Assembly: GCF_003932715.1 (NCBI RefSeq)
Contig: NZ_CP020700.1
Location: forward strand, 2,626,501 to 2,690,500
DNA from: Streptomyces tsukubensis
GTDB taxonomy: Bacteria; Actinomycetota; Actinomycetes; Streptomycetales; Streptomycetaceae
Direction of reading: 5' to 3'
DNA: 64,000 nucleotides
Shown here: positions 25,097 through 36,121 of the stretch, one piece after another
Numbering within the stretch: the first letter of the stretch is position 1
How the letters are laid out: the number at the start of each line of letters is the position of its first letter
Program-made: the position numbers and the translations under genes
The notes under the pieces: generated by a model
Told to the model about the DNA's origin: nothing
What the model saw: only the letters and a program-made list of their open reading frames with translations
Database searches by the model: none

Positions 25097-25438
25097 ATGA
25101 CCGAGGCCCCCCAGGGACACCGTAAGCCGCGCCCCGCCGCGCTGCTGTTCGAACCCGTGGAGGCCGTCGCCGATCCGGAGCACTTCTTCGATCTGGAGGC
25201 GATGGACGACCCCCGTGCCCTGCTCGCCCGGGCGACCGAGCTGACGCTGGCGTTCCGCGCGGCGACGGACCGGGCGGTGGAGTACCAGGCGCTGGCCGCC
25301 GCGCAGCTCGCGGACCCCCGGCGGTTCGACCGGATGACGCCCGGGGACATTGCCGAACGCGCGGGGTGGACCGAGGACTACGCGCGGAAGATGATCGAAT
25401 TCGGCCGGGGCCTGGCCCGCGAGGACGGTCACGCGTAA
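25097..25438 (+). CDS. Small hypothetical protein with possible C-terminal HTH
   Basis: The 113-aa product starts at an ATG with GAAGGA 8 bp upstream. Residues about 30-75 form an amphipathic helical region (DLEAMDDPRALLARATELTLAFRAATDRA). The C-terminus (about 80-108, MTPGDIAERAGWTEDYARKMIEFG) reads like a helix-turn-helix of the sigma-factor or MerR type. It may be a small DNA-binding protein. The family is not recognised with certainty. GC3 bias supports coding. Confidence 0.65.
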   Translation: MTEAPQGHRKPRPAALLFEPVEAVADPEHFFDLEAMDDPRALLARATELTLAFRAATDRAVEYQALAAAQLADPRRFDRMTPGDIAERAGWTEDYARKMIEFGRGLAREDGHA

Positions 25439-25588
25439 GGCGGGACCACCTGCAGCCGCAAGCACCCCCGAACGCGCCGCGTAGGCAACCGGCATATGCC
25501 GGGCCGCAAGATACCCCCTCCCGCCCCGCCCTGTCACCGTTTCTCCGACAGAGTGGAATCACGCGATCACTCCCGGTACACCTGGAGT

Positions 25589-26284
25589 ATGAGCGCCTCC
25601 ACGAGTGCACCGTTACGGGACGACCACGGCATGCCGCACCCTTCCGGAGAGGAGGACCGTACGGAGTTCTTCGCCCGGATCCGGCAGGAGAGCGCGCGGG
25701 GGGCGGACCGGATCACGGCCGCGGGGGCCGACTGGCTGGCCGCCGCGGGGGCGAGCCCGCGCCTGCTCTGGGAGCGGCGTCCCGGGGTGCCCGCCGTGCT
25801 GTCGTGCGGGCGGCTCTTCGACGTGGTGAGCGCGCCCGCGGTGTTCGGGCGGCTGCTGCTGGACCGGATCTGGGAGGAGGGCCCGGGATCGGGTCCGGTC
25901 GCGGCGCACCGGGGCCGGGTGCTGGTCTTCACGGCGCCGGGTACGTCGTCCCGGCTGCCGGCCCTGCTGAGCTGGGAGGAGTGGGGCGGTTATGTTCCGG
26001 CGCTGATGTTCCACGGCCGGGGGGACGCCGTCACGGTCCCTCCGCTGGCCGCACCGGGCGGGGGCGACCCGGGGTCGGTGCCGCGGTGGCTGGTCGCGCC
26101 GGGCAGCCGGCACCCCTGGCTGCCCGGCCCCGAGGTGCTGCTCTGGGCCTGCGTACGGGCGGTGAAGGCGGCGCGGACCGCTGCCGCGGCCGTCCGTACG
26201 GGCACCCCGGCGGGGCCGTACGGACCGATTTCTCCTCTCCCGGACCAGGGTGCTAATGTCTACGACGTCAGCAGGCGCCGCTAG
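25589..26284 (+). CDS. Prim-pol-like hypothetical protein whose 3' end runs into tRNA-Lys
   Basis: The 231-aa protein has ADWLAAAGASPRLLWERRPGVPAVL, GRLFDVVSAPAVFGRLLLDR, RGRVLVFTAPGTSSRLPALLSW and WLVAPGSRHPWLPGP. These segments are typical of proteins annotated in Streptomyces as bifunctional DNA primase/polymerase, and related to the product at 16027. The acidic catalytic triad of real AEP primases is not evident, so enzymatic activity is doubtful. The frame ends at a TAG at 26282-26284, which is inside the tRNA-Lys gene. Its last 10 bp therefore overlap the tRNA. An ATG further upstream (25496) is possible but less likely. Confidence 0.72.
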   Translation: MSASTSAPLRDDHGMPHPSGEEDRTEFFARIRQESARGADRITAAGADWLAAAGASPRLLWERRPGVPAVLSCGRLFDVVSAPAVFGRLLLDRIWEEGPGSGPVAAHRGRVLVFTAPGTSSRLPALLSWEEWGGYVPALMFHGRGDAVTVPPLAAPGGGDPGSVPRWLVAPGSRHPWLPGPEVLLWACVRAVKAARTAAAAVRTGTPAGPYGPISPLPDQGANVYDVSRRR

Positions 26285-26348
26285 CTCAGTTGGTTAGAGC
26301 AGCTGACTCTTAATCAGCGGGTCCGGGGTTCGAGTCCCTGGCGGCGCA
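26275..26348 (+). tRNA. tRNA-Lys (CTT), copy 1
   Basis: It is a 74-nt cloverleaf. Acceptor GCGCCGC (26275-26281) pairs with GCGGCGC (26341-26347), with A73 at 26348. The anticodon loop is CTCTTAA (anticodon CTT) and the T-arm is CGGGGTTCGAGTCCCTG. CCA is not encoded. It is identical to the copies at 38109 and 42932. A TAATGT box lies about 20 bp upstream. Confidence 0.97.
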
Positions 26349-26357
26349 CAGACGGAG

Positions 26358-26387
26358 AAAGCCCCCTCGCGAGAGCGAGGGGGCTTT
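26358..26387 (+). terminator. Terminator after tRNA-Lys copy 1
   Basis: Arms 26358-26370 and 26375-26387 form a perfect 13-bp stem with a GAGA loop. The 3' arm ends in a T tract (CTTTTTC), making this one of the few canonical intrinsic terminators in the window. Confidence 0.9.
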
Positions 26388-26414
26388 TTCGTGCTCCGGG
26401 CGGGCGTCCGGCGT

Positions 26415-27758
26415 TCACCCGGTGCTGATCTTGACGGTCCAGGCGCCGGTGGCGGTGCGGTCCGTCACTTCGATCCGGATCCGTTCGCCGGACCCCCCGG
26501 CGAGAGTGAACGTTTCTCCGACGCCCAGCGGCGCATCCGCCAGCTTCGGGAAGACCGAGCGGTCCCAGCAGGCTTCCGTCTCCGGATGGGTGTCGATCAC
26601 CTCGACCGGGCCGCCGCCGGAGACGGTGTCGGCGCGGACCCGGTAGAGGAGGACGCCTTCGGTACAGGTGGTCCGGTCGTTGCCGGCGGCGCCGCGCGCC
26701 TCGACGGCCAGCGCCGTGCCGGGGCCGGTGCGGACGACGGCGAGCCGGGTGCCGAGCGCCCCGCCGGGGGCGGGTGCCGCGCCGACCGGCTCCAGGGTGA
26801 TCAGCTCGGGGCGGGTGATGCAGCGCACGTCCTTGGTGTCCAGCCAGCCCAGTTTCCACTTGTGCCAGGCAAACAGGTCCGGGGCGAGTCCGAACTGGCT
26901 CCCCATGACGTCCCAGTCACCGACGTAGGTGTCCCAGTCGCCCTTGCCGTCGACGGGCCGCTGGTAGAGGTCGGGCAGGTCGAAGACGTGTCCGGTCTCG
27001 TGGGCCAGGACGTTCCGGTCCGGCGGATGCTGTTCGAAGACCGTGACGACGCGCCGCAGAGCGGTGCCGTCGTACGTCATGGGGCCGGCGAAGTTGACGA
27101 CCTTGGTGGCGTCGGAGTCCACGCCGGGCGCGTCGGGGTCCGCGACCAGATAGACGATGTCGTAGCGGGAGAAGTCGACGGTGCGGTCTGCCGTGCCGAG
27201 GGCGTCCCGGAGGAAGGCCCGCCGCTGCCCGGCGTCCCAGTCGCGCTGTATTCCGTAGGCGGTGGACGCCTTCGGCATCCGTACCCACTCGCGCTGCGGA
27301 TCGGCCCGGAGGGTGAACCGGCCGTAGGAGGCGCGCTCGAAGAAGGCGCTGGTGGCGGGGAAATGGTCGGCGGTCAGCTGCGCCGGTGTGGTGCGCGGGG
27401 CCGAGTCGGGGAAGGAGAGGAACACCATGACGGCGTCGAGGCTCCGGACGGGCCGGGGATAGGCGGTGTTCCAGGTGTCGAGCCCCAGGGAGTGGTGCGC
27501 GGGCGTGCGGGCCAGCGCACAGGAGGCGGAAGAGGTCTTGGCCACGGCCGGTCCCGCGACCAGCGAGGTCGCCGCGAGTGCCAGCAGGGAGGTCAGGGCG
27601 GCGGCCGCGCTGCGGGTCCGGCTGCGCTCGCCGCCCGTACCACCGGCCCCTCCGGTCCCCCGGCCACCGCTGCCCCCGGCTCCGGCGCCGTCCGATCCGC
27701 ACAGACGCCCGCCTTCCACACTCCCGGGTGGACCCGTGGGTGACTGCTGACGCTCCAC
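26415..27758 (-). CDS. Secreted M6-family zinc metalloprotease
   Basis: The 447-aa protein has a Gly/Arg-rich N-terminus. A long hydrophobic signal follows (SAAAALTSLLALAATSLVAG, about residues 44-63), then the mature protease. The zinc site is NVLAHETGHVFDLPDLY, matching HExxHxxxxxD of the M6 (immune inhibitor A-like) metzincins. A conserved Met is nearby in WDVMGSQFG. A beta-rich C-terminal domain completes it. I chose the GTG at 27758 because CCGGAGG precedes it by 5 bp. It is expected to be extracellular. It is convergent with the tRNA-Lys gene and divergent from cdgA. Confidence 0.87.
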   Translation of the reverse strand: MERQQSPTGPPGSVEGGRLCGSDGAGAGGSGGRGTGGAGGTGGERSRTRSAAAALTSLLALAATSLVAGPAVAKTSSASCALARTPAHHSLGLDTWNTAYPRPVRSLDAVMVFLSFPDSAPRTTPAQLTADHFPATSAFFERASYGRFTLRADPQREWVRMPKASTAYGIQRDWDAGQRRAFLRDALGTADRTVDFSRYDIVYLVADPDAPGVDSDATKVVNFAGPMTYDGTALRRVVTVFEQHPPDRNVLAHETGHVFDLPDLYQRPVDGKGDWDTYVGDWDVMGSQFGLAPDLFAWHKWKLGWLDTKDVRCITRPELITLEPVGAAPAPGGALGTRLAVVRTGPGTALAVEARGAAGNDRTTCTEGVLLYRVRADTVSGGGPVEVIDTHPETEACWDRSVFPKLADAPLGVGETFTLAGGSGERIRIEVTDRTATGAWTVKISTG

Positions 27759-28284
27759 GTCGACCTCCGGCTGCGGAATGGCTGCGGAATGAGGGACACC
27801 TCCACCACCTTGTGGTGGTTTCTCGGCATACGACCACTTCCGATGCCCCACTCGGGTGACCGCTCCGACACCGGGCCGACACCGAGCTGAGACCGGCGGA
27901 CGACAGGCGCTACCGGAGACAACATCCGGATCGGCAGTTCCGGTCAGTGATGGATCAGACCAGGGATACGAGACGAAATGCTTCGGACAGAGGTGCGCAG
28001 AAACGATCTGGCAGAGGCTGTCGGAACACCGCGCCACGGCGGTGAAGGTGGAACGGCCGACAGGGCAGCCTCTATGATCGGCACACTTTCCCTGGTCCGT
28101 TTCCTCAACGTTCCTGAGCTTTCCTCAACTTTCCACATCTATACCTTGGTTTCCCTGCTTTAGGTTGTTTTTGGATCTCTCCCGATCGTTCCCCGGCATG
28201 TCTCTTCCGCCGCGGCCGGTCGACGACTCGTCTGACGCATTCCGACCACATCCACGACACAACTGCACTGCGGGAGTGAAAGCG
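27759..28284. promoter_or_regulatory. Divergent intergenic region between protease and cdgA
   Basis: This 526-bp stretch is noticeably less GC-rich than its surroundings, especially 27930-28200. TTCCTCAAC occurs twice, 20 bp apart (28101-28109 and 28121-28129), with a related TTCCTGAGC between them. The region must contain promoters for both flanking genes. In S. coelicolor cdgA is a BldD target, but I could not identify a clear BldD box by eye. Confidence 0.5.
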
Positions 28285-30054
28285 GTGAGCGGAACCCCCG
28301 AAGGAACAGGGTCCGGGCGGGACTATCGGGCCGCGTTCGACGCGGCACACCTCCCCATGGCCGTCGTCGGCGCCGACGGCCTCGTCACCGGGGCGAACCC
28401 GGCCTTCGCCGGGCTCTTCGGCGGGGACACGACGGGTCGCAGCGCCGAGGAGCTCACGGGACTGGCGGCCGACCACGACGACCGGAAGACGTACCGGGAC
28501 GTGCTGCGCGGCCGGCGTCCCCGGCTCTGCTGCACCCGCCGGGTCAAACGCGCCGACGGCGGCACGCTGTGGGCGGAGATCACCCTCACCCCGCTGACCG
28601 GCCCCGGCGAGAACGGCCGGGGCGGCGGGAAGGGCGGCGGCGGGCGCGGTGCGCTGCTGTGCGTCACGGACATCGGCGAGCGGCGGGAGCTGCGCGCCCG
28701 GCTGCGGCATCTGGAGATGCACGACGCGGTCACCAAACTGCCGAACAGGACGCTGTTCTTCGAACGGCTCACGGCCGCGCTGGAGTCCGCCGCGTACGAG
28801 CGGGGCGCCACCGGCCGGATCGGGCTCTGCTATCTCGACCTGGACGGCTTCAAGGCGGTCAACGACACGCTCGGACACCGGATCGGCGACAAGCTGCTGA
28901 CCGCTGTCGCGGCGCGGCTCGCCGAATGCGCCGAGAGCGTGGGCGCGTCCCGGGGCGGCGGCCATCTGGTGGCCCGGCTGGGAGGCGACGAATTCGCCGT
29001 ACTCGTCGAGGAGTCCACGGGTACGGAGCAGCTCTCCGATCTCGCCAGATCGGTGCTGGCGGCCCTGCAGCGGCCGTTCGACCTCGACGGGCAGCGGCTG
29101 TCGGTTTCGGCGTCGATCGGGGTGGTGGAGCGGGCGGCGGCCGGAACCTCGGCGACGGGTCTGATGCAGGCCGCGGACACCACCCTGTACTGGGCCAAGG
29201 AGGACGGCAAGGCCCGCTGGACGCTGTTCGACCCGGAGCGCAACGCCCACCGGATGACCCGGCAGGCGCTCTCCTCGTCGCTGCGCCCGGCGCTGGAGCG
29301 GGGCGAGTTCGCGCTGGAGTACCAGCCGCTGGTGGGGCTGGCGGACGGGGTGACGCACGGGGTGGAGGCGCTGGTGCGCTGGCATCATCCGCGGTTCGGG
29401 ACACTGGCGCCGAATCGGTTCGTCGGAATTGCCGAGGAGGACGGTTCGATCGTCCAGCTGGGCCGCTGGGTGCTGCGGACGGCCTGTCGTCAGGCCCGGC
29501 GCTGGCAGCTCGACCACCCGGGGAGCCGGCCGCTGTTCGTGAGCGTCAATGTCGCCGTACGGCAGGTGTGGGACTCGGATCTGGTGGCGGATGTGGCCCG
29601 GACGCTGGAGGAGACCGGACTGCCGCCGCATCTGCTCCAGCTGGAGCTGACCGAATCGGCGGTGATGGGTTCGGCGGGGCGGCCGCTGCAGGCGCTCCAG
29701 GCCCTGAGCGATATGGGCGTGCGGATCGCGATCGACGATTTCGGTACGGGCTATTCGAATCTGGCCTATCTGAGCCGGCTGCCGGTCTCGGCGCTCAAGC
29801 TGGACGGCTCGTTCGTCCGCGGTTTCCAGGACGAGGCGCATCCGAACCCGGCCGACGAGACGATCGTGGAGGCGCTGGTGCAGCTGGCGCACCGGCTGGG
29901 GCTGACCGTGACGGCGGAGTGCGTGGAGACCGCCGGGCAGGCGGCGCGGCTGCGGCGCATCGGCTGCGACAGCGGACAGGGCTGGCTCTACTCGCGGGCG
30001 GTGCCGCCGGACCGGATCGCGGAGCTGGTGGGCCTCACCGCGCTCCCGGCCTGA
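28285..30054 (+). CDS. cdgA: CdgA-like c-di-GMP enzyme (PAS-GGDEF-EAL)
   Basis: The 589-aa protein has an N-terminal PAS domain (about 12-130) and a GGDEF domain with an intact LGGDEF (about 232-237). The EAL domain has an intact EAL (about 361-363), ELTESAVM, DDFGTGYSNL and KLDGSF. It could both make and degrade c-di-GMP; which activity dominates is not readable. No RxxD inhibitory site is seen before GGDEF. No membrane segment is seen. I chose the GTG at 28285 because GGGAG lies 8 bp upstream. By order and architecture it matches S. coelicolor cdgA (SCO2817), a BldD-regulated gene affecting development. Confidence 0.88.
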   Translation: MSGTPEGTGSGRDYRAAFDAAHLPMAVVGADGLVTGANPAFAGLFGGDTTGRSAEELTGLAADHDDRKTYRDVLRGRRPRLCCTRRVKRADGGTLWAEITLTPLTGPGENGRGGGKGGGGRGALLCVTDIGERRELRARLRHLEMHDAVTKLPNRTLFFERLTAALESAAYERGATGRIGLCYLDLDGFKAVNDTLGHRIGDKLLTAVAARLAECAESVGASRGGGHLVARLGGDEFAVLVEESTGTEQLSDLARSVLAALQRPFDLDGQRLSVSASIGVVERAAAGTSATGLMQAADTTLYWAKEDGKARWTLFDPERNAHRMTRQALSSSLRPALERGEFALEYQPLVGLADGVTHGVEALVRWHHPRFGTLAPNRFVGIAEEDGSIVQLGRWVLRTACRQARRWQLDHPGSRPLFVSVNVAVRQVWDSDLVADVARTLEETGLPPHLLQLELTESAVMGSAGRPLQALQALSDMGVRIAIDDFGTGYSNLAYLSRLPVSALKLDGSFVRGFQDEAHPNPADETIVEALVQLAHRLGLTVTAECVETAGQAARLRRIGCDSGQGWLYSRAVPPDRIAELVGLTALPA

Positions 30055-30068
30055 CGGCGCGCGCCCGG

Positions 30069-30119
30069 CGCACGACCGCAGGTCCCGCACGACCGCAGGC
30101 CCCGCACGACCACAGCCCC
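30069..30119. repeat. Three 17-bp tandem repeats after cdgA
   Basis: Units CGCACGACCGCAGGTCC, CGCACGACCGCAGGCCC and CGCACGACCACAGCCCC lie head to tail, starting 15 bp after the cdgA stop. They are non-coding and may be a slippage-prone minisatellite. Confidence 0.85.
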
Positions 30120-30139
30120 GCAGGCCCGCAGAAATGGGT

Positions 30140-30178
30140 ACCGCCCCCGCCCGGGATGAACATCCGGGCGGGGGCGGT
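30140..30178. terminator. Strong hairpin between convergent cdgA and chitinase genes
   Basis: Arms 30140-30157 and 30162-30178 pair over 17 bp with one bulged G and a GAAC loop. It lies between two convergent genes and could serve either. Confidence 0.75.
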
Positions 30179-30311
30179 GTTGTGGGGGGAATACGGTGGT
30201 TCTGTTCTCCGGTACCGGTGGTGCGGTCAGTACGGGTGGTACCGGATGGTGCTCAGGGGCCGGATGGTGCTGTGGGGGACGGCCCCTGGTTCCGCGGCTT
30301 TCCGGCCGGGG

Positions 30312-31970
<1,659 letters not shown>

Positions 31971-32363
31971 GTAATGCCTCCGAAGTGGGGGGAACGGGGG
32001 GTGCGGGCCCGCCGGTCGGCGTTGGGCGGGCCGGAGAAAGAAATAGCGATTCGGCCAGCCATCAGTCAATGGTCTCGACCAACCTCCCAACAAAAAGGGA
32101 CTAGACCAATTTCAAGGGAAAAGCCCTCGTCAGAGCGGTGCGCCGAAGAAGATGAACGCCTTCTCACCGTGACTGACGAGGACTTTAAGCGCGAGATAAG
32201 GGGAATTTAAGGGCCAGATGATACGGACCATTCGGACAGTTCAGGGATGAACCACCGGAAAGAAATCACGGCGCCGCACGAGCCCCCTCCGGGCCTCCCG
32301 GCCCCGGCCGGGACCCCGTCAACGGCCGTGCCGGGGGCACTGGTTCGCCCGGATCTCTCGGTT
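31971..32363. other. Upstream region of the chitinase gene
   Basis: The 393-bp stretch lies between the chitinase start and the end of the flavin monooxygenase gene, both on the minus strand. It is relatively AT-rich at 32040-32250 and holds the dre-like palindrome and half site. I see no gene in it. Confidence 0.6.
32070..32081. promoter_or_regulatory. DasR-type dre palindrome upstream of chitinase
   Basis: TGGTCTCGACCA is a palindrome matching 11 of 12 bases of TGGTCTAGACCA, the 12-bp repeat known from Streptomyces chitinase promoters and part of the DasR consensus. A second partial site, ACTAGACCA, lies at 32100-32108. Together they resemble the paired operators of chi genes. Confidence 0.82.
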
Positions 32364-33518
32364 TCAGCCTCCGGTGCGCGGCAATCCGTAGGCGTCCGCG
32401 ACGAGTTCGTACGAGCGGAGCCGCGCCGCGCCGCTGTGCACGTTCGACGTCAGCATCAGCTCGTCCGCGCCGGTCCGCTTCACCAGTTCGTCGAGCCCGG
32501 TCCGTACGGCATCGGGCGTGCCGTGGACGATCGTCGACAGCCAGCCGTCCGCGAACTCCCGTTCCAGCGGGGTGAAGGCATACGCCTCCGCCTCCTCCGG
32601 CGTCGGGATCAGCCCGGGCCGCCCGGAGCGCAGCCGCAGCATCGACAGGGCGCCCGTCAGCACCTGGCGGCGGGCCTCGCGCTCGTCGTCGGCGGCGAGC
32701 GCGGCCACTCCGATGAGGGCGTACGGGGCAGCCAGCGCTGCCGACGGGCGGAACGCGTCCCGGTACAGCTCCAGCGCCGGGACCGTGTTCCGGGCCGAGA
32801 AGTGGTGGGCGAAGGCGAAGGGCAGCCCGAGCGCGCCCGCGAGCCGGGCGCTGAAGCCGGAGGAGCCCAGCAGCCAGACCGGAGGCCGGGAGACCGGGCC
32901 CTGGACCGGTCCGGGCACGGCGTGGATCCGGGCGTACGGATGCCCGTCGGGGAAGTCGTCGTCGAGGAACCGGGTCAACTCGGCGACCTGCTGCGGAAAG
33001 TCCTCGGCGCCCTCTCCGGCGCGCGCCGTGCGGCGCAGCGCCGCGGCCGTCGCGCCGTCGGTCCCGGGGGCGCGGCCGAGCCCGAGGTCGATCCGGCCGG
33101 GCGCCAGCGCCTCCAGCGTGCCGAACTGCTCGGCGATCACCAGCGGGGCGTGGTTGGGCAGCATCACTCCGCCGGAGCCGAGCCGGATCCGGTCGGTGCG
33201 GGCGGCGAGATGGGCGAGGATCACGGCCGGGGCGGAGGAGGCGACTCCGGGCATGGAGTGGTGTTCGGCGACCCAGTGGCGGTGGTAGCCGCGGTCCTCG
33301 GCGAGCCGGGCCAGGGCGACGCTGGTCCGCAGGGCGTCGGTCGCGGTCCTGCCCTCCCCCACGGTGACCAGGTCGAGCACGGAGAGCGGTACGGACGCGG
33401 TGCCGTGCGCCGTACCCCGGACGGGATCGCCGCGCAGACCGTCCCGCACTCCCCCGACTCCCCCGACTCCGCCGACTTCCCCGGCTCCCCCGGCGTCTTC
33501 TTCCCTCGCGTCGTTCAC
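32364..33518 (-). CDS. LLM-class flavin-dependent oxidoreductase
   Basis: The 384-aa protein is a bacterial luciferase-like TIM barrel. Typical segments are VPLSVLDLV near the N-terminus, [42 protein letters not shown] (about 85-125), [16 protein letters not shown] and the late [16 protein letters not shown]. Such enzymes use FMNH2 (or F420 in some branches) supplied by a separate reductase; the flavin type cannot be told here. The first roughly 40 residues are low-complexity with a GGVGGVGGV repeat, so the true start could be later. It is divergent from ehuB. Confidence 0.87.
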   Translation of the reverse strand: MNDAREEDAGGAGEVGGVGGVGGVRDGLRGDPVRGTAHGTASVPLSVLDLVTVGEGRTATDALRTSVALARLAEDRGYHRHWVAEHHSMPGVASSAPAVILAHLAARTDRIRLGSGGVMLPNHAPLVIAEQFGTLEALAPGRIDLGLGRAPGTDGATAAALRRTARAGEGAEDFPQQVAELTRFLDDDFPDGHPYARIHAVPGPVQGPVSRPPVWLLGSSGFSARLAGALGLPFAFAHHFSARNTVPALELYRDAFRPSAALAAPYALIGVAALAADDEREARRQVLTGALSMLRLRSGRPGLIPTPEEAEAYAFTPLEREFADGWLSTIVHGTPDAVRTGLDELVKRTGADELMLTSNVHSGAARLRSYELVADAYGLPRTGG

Positions 33519-33564
33519 CGGCTCTCAGCCCTCCGTGCTCGGCCCCCGCAAGCTCTCGCAGACA

Positions 33565-33591
33565 AACAACAGGAGGTTCACTCCGGTTGTT
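33565..33591. promoter_or_regulatory. Inverted repeat between flavin oxidoreductase and ehuB
   Basis: AACAACAGGAG and CTCCGGTTGTT pair with one mismatch around GTTCA. It lies in the divergent intergenic space and is a candidate operator. On the plus strand it also contains AGGAGG, but no start follows at a useful distance. Confidence 0.45.
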
Positions 33592-33738
33592 CCCGGGACG
33601 GGGCAGCCAGCTCCTGGCACATCTCCCGGAACACCTCCCGGACCGCAACCGGGCCGCATACCTGACTGCGGTCCGGGTAGCCGCGCGGGCATGGCCCGAC
33701 GACATGCTCACGAGCCCCACCCGCCACCCAAGTCATCC

Positions 33739-34676
33739 ATGAACCACGAGCCACGGCAACCCCGCAGACCGGAAAGATCGGAGCCGTCCGCGGCACACGG
33801 CCCGCACATCGGCCGCCGCTCCCTGCTCGCCGGGGCTGCCGCCCTGGGCACCCTGGCCGCCGCGGGCGCGACCAGCGGCTGCAGCCGAGTGGCCACCGCG
33901 GACGCCGGGGACGGCGGGCGGCTCCTGGAGCAGTTGCGGGCGAAGGGGACCGTACGGCTGGGGCTGGCCGGTGAGCAGCCGTTCGGCTACATCGGCCGGG
34001 ACGGCGAGATGACCGGCTCCTCGCCGGTGATCGCCCGGCGGATCTTCCGGGAGCTGGGGGTGGCGGAGGTACAGCCCTTCCCCACCGAGTTCGGCTCACT
34101 GATCACCGGGCTCAACGCACTCCAGTTCGACATCGTCGGCGCCGGGATGTTCATCACCCCCGCCCGCTGCGAGCAGGTCGTCTTCTCCGACCCCGAGTAC
34201 CGGATGCTCAGCGGCTTCCTGGTGCCGAAGGGCAATCCCAAGAAGCTGCGCAGCTTCGCGGACGTGGCAGAGACCGGGGCCAGGCTGGCGACCGGGGTCG
34301 GCTATGCGGAGATCGACTACGCCCGGGAGGCCGGGGTGAAGGACGTCGTGACCCTGCCCGACCAGCTGGCCGGGCTGCTCGCGGTCGAACAGGGCCGGGC
34401 CGACGTCTTCGCCGGTACCGCCGTCGCCGTACGGAACGTCGCCGAAGGCAGCTCACGGGCCGAGGCGACGCCCGAGGTCACCCCGTATCTGGACGGGAAA
34501 CCGGTGATCGACGTCGGCGGTTTCGCCTTCCGCTCCCCCGAGACCCGGCTGCGGGACGCCTTCAACCGGGAGCTGCACAAGCTGAAGCGGAGCGGGGAGC
34601 TGCTGGAGCTGATGAGGCCCTTCGGCTTCCGCGAGGCACAGATGACGAACGTCAGGGCCCGGGAGAGGTGTACGGG

Positions 34677-34680
<4 letters not shown>
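33739..34680 (+). CDS. ehuB: ABC transporter substrate-binding protein, EhuB-like (ectoine/amino acid)
   Basis: The 313-aa solute-binding protein has a Tat-type signal (RRSLLAGAAALGTLAAAGA) ending in a lipobox, TSGC, so it is probably a lipoprotein exported by Tat or Sec. The mature part follows EhuB closely (GTVRLGLAGEQPFGYIGRDG, FGSLITGLNALQFDIVGAGMFI, FSDPEYRMLSGFLV). EhuB binds ectoine and hydroxyectoine in Sinorhizobium; other polar amino acids remain possible here. It is the first gene of four overlapping genes, coupled to the next by ATGA. Confidence 0.85.
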
Positions 34681-35470
<790 letters not shown>

Positions 35471-35471
<1 letters not shown>

Positions 35472-36121
35472 TGCGCTGGGACTGGAACGCGGTCGGGGAC
35501 TTCATGCCCCGCTTCTGGGACGGGCTGCTGGTCACCCTCCAGGCGCTGGTGCTGGGCGCGCTGCTCGCCTTCGCGCTGGGGCTGGTGTGGGCGCTGGCGC
35601 TGCGCTCCCCGTACCGCGCGGTGCGCTGGCCGGTGGCGGCGGCGACGGAGTTCGTCCGCAACACCCCGCTGCTGGTGCAGCTGTTCTTCCTGTACTACGT
35701 GCTGCCGGAGTGGGGGCTCACGCTCTCCGCGATGGCCACCGGGGTGATCGGCCTCGGGCTGCACTACTCGACGTACACCGCCGAGGTCTACCGCGCCGGG
35801 ATCGACGGGGTGCCCGCGGGCCAGTGGGAGGCGGCCACCGCGCTCAGTCTGCCGCGGGTGCTGACCTGGCGTTCGGTGATCCTGCCGCAGGCGGTGCGGC
35901 GGGTGGTGCCCGCACTCGGGAACTACGTCATCGCCATGCTGAAGGACACTCCGATGATCTTTGTGATCGGGGTGATGGACATGCTCGGCCAGGCCCGCCA
36001 GTTCGCCGCCGAGACGTTTCTGACCGTGGAGGCCTTCACGGTCGTCGGCATCGCCTTCATCGCCCTGTCCTTCCCGGCTTCCCTTCTTCTGCGAGCACTG
36101 GAGCGTCGCCTTGTCCGCTGA
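35471..36121 (+). CDS. ehuD: Amino-acid-type ABC permease, EhuD-like
   Basis: The 216-aa permease has TM segments at about 17-42, 55-75, 80-105 and 180-205. The coupling loop is QWEAATALSLPRVLTWRSVILPQAVRRVVPALGNYVIAMLKDTP (about 118-161), with the conserved EAA...G pattern. AGGAGG lies 8 bp before the ATG. It forms the heterodimeric channel with EhuC. The last bases overlap the start of the ATPase gene. Confidence 0.9.

Noticed and set aside
24675..25610. 311-codon minus-strand frame over the palindrome and small genes
   Set aside because: It is Arg/Pro-rich, crosses repeats and overlaps better-supported plus-strand genes.
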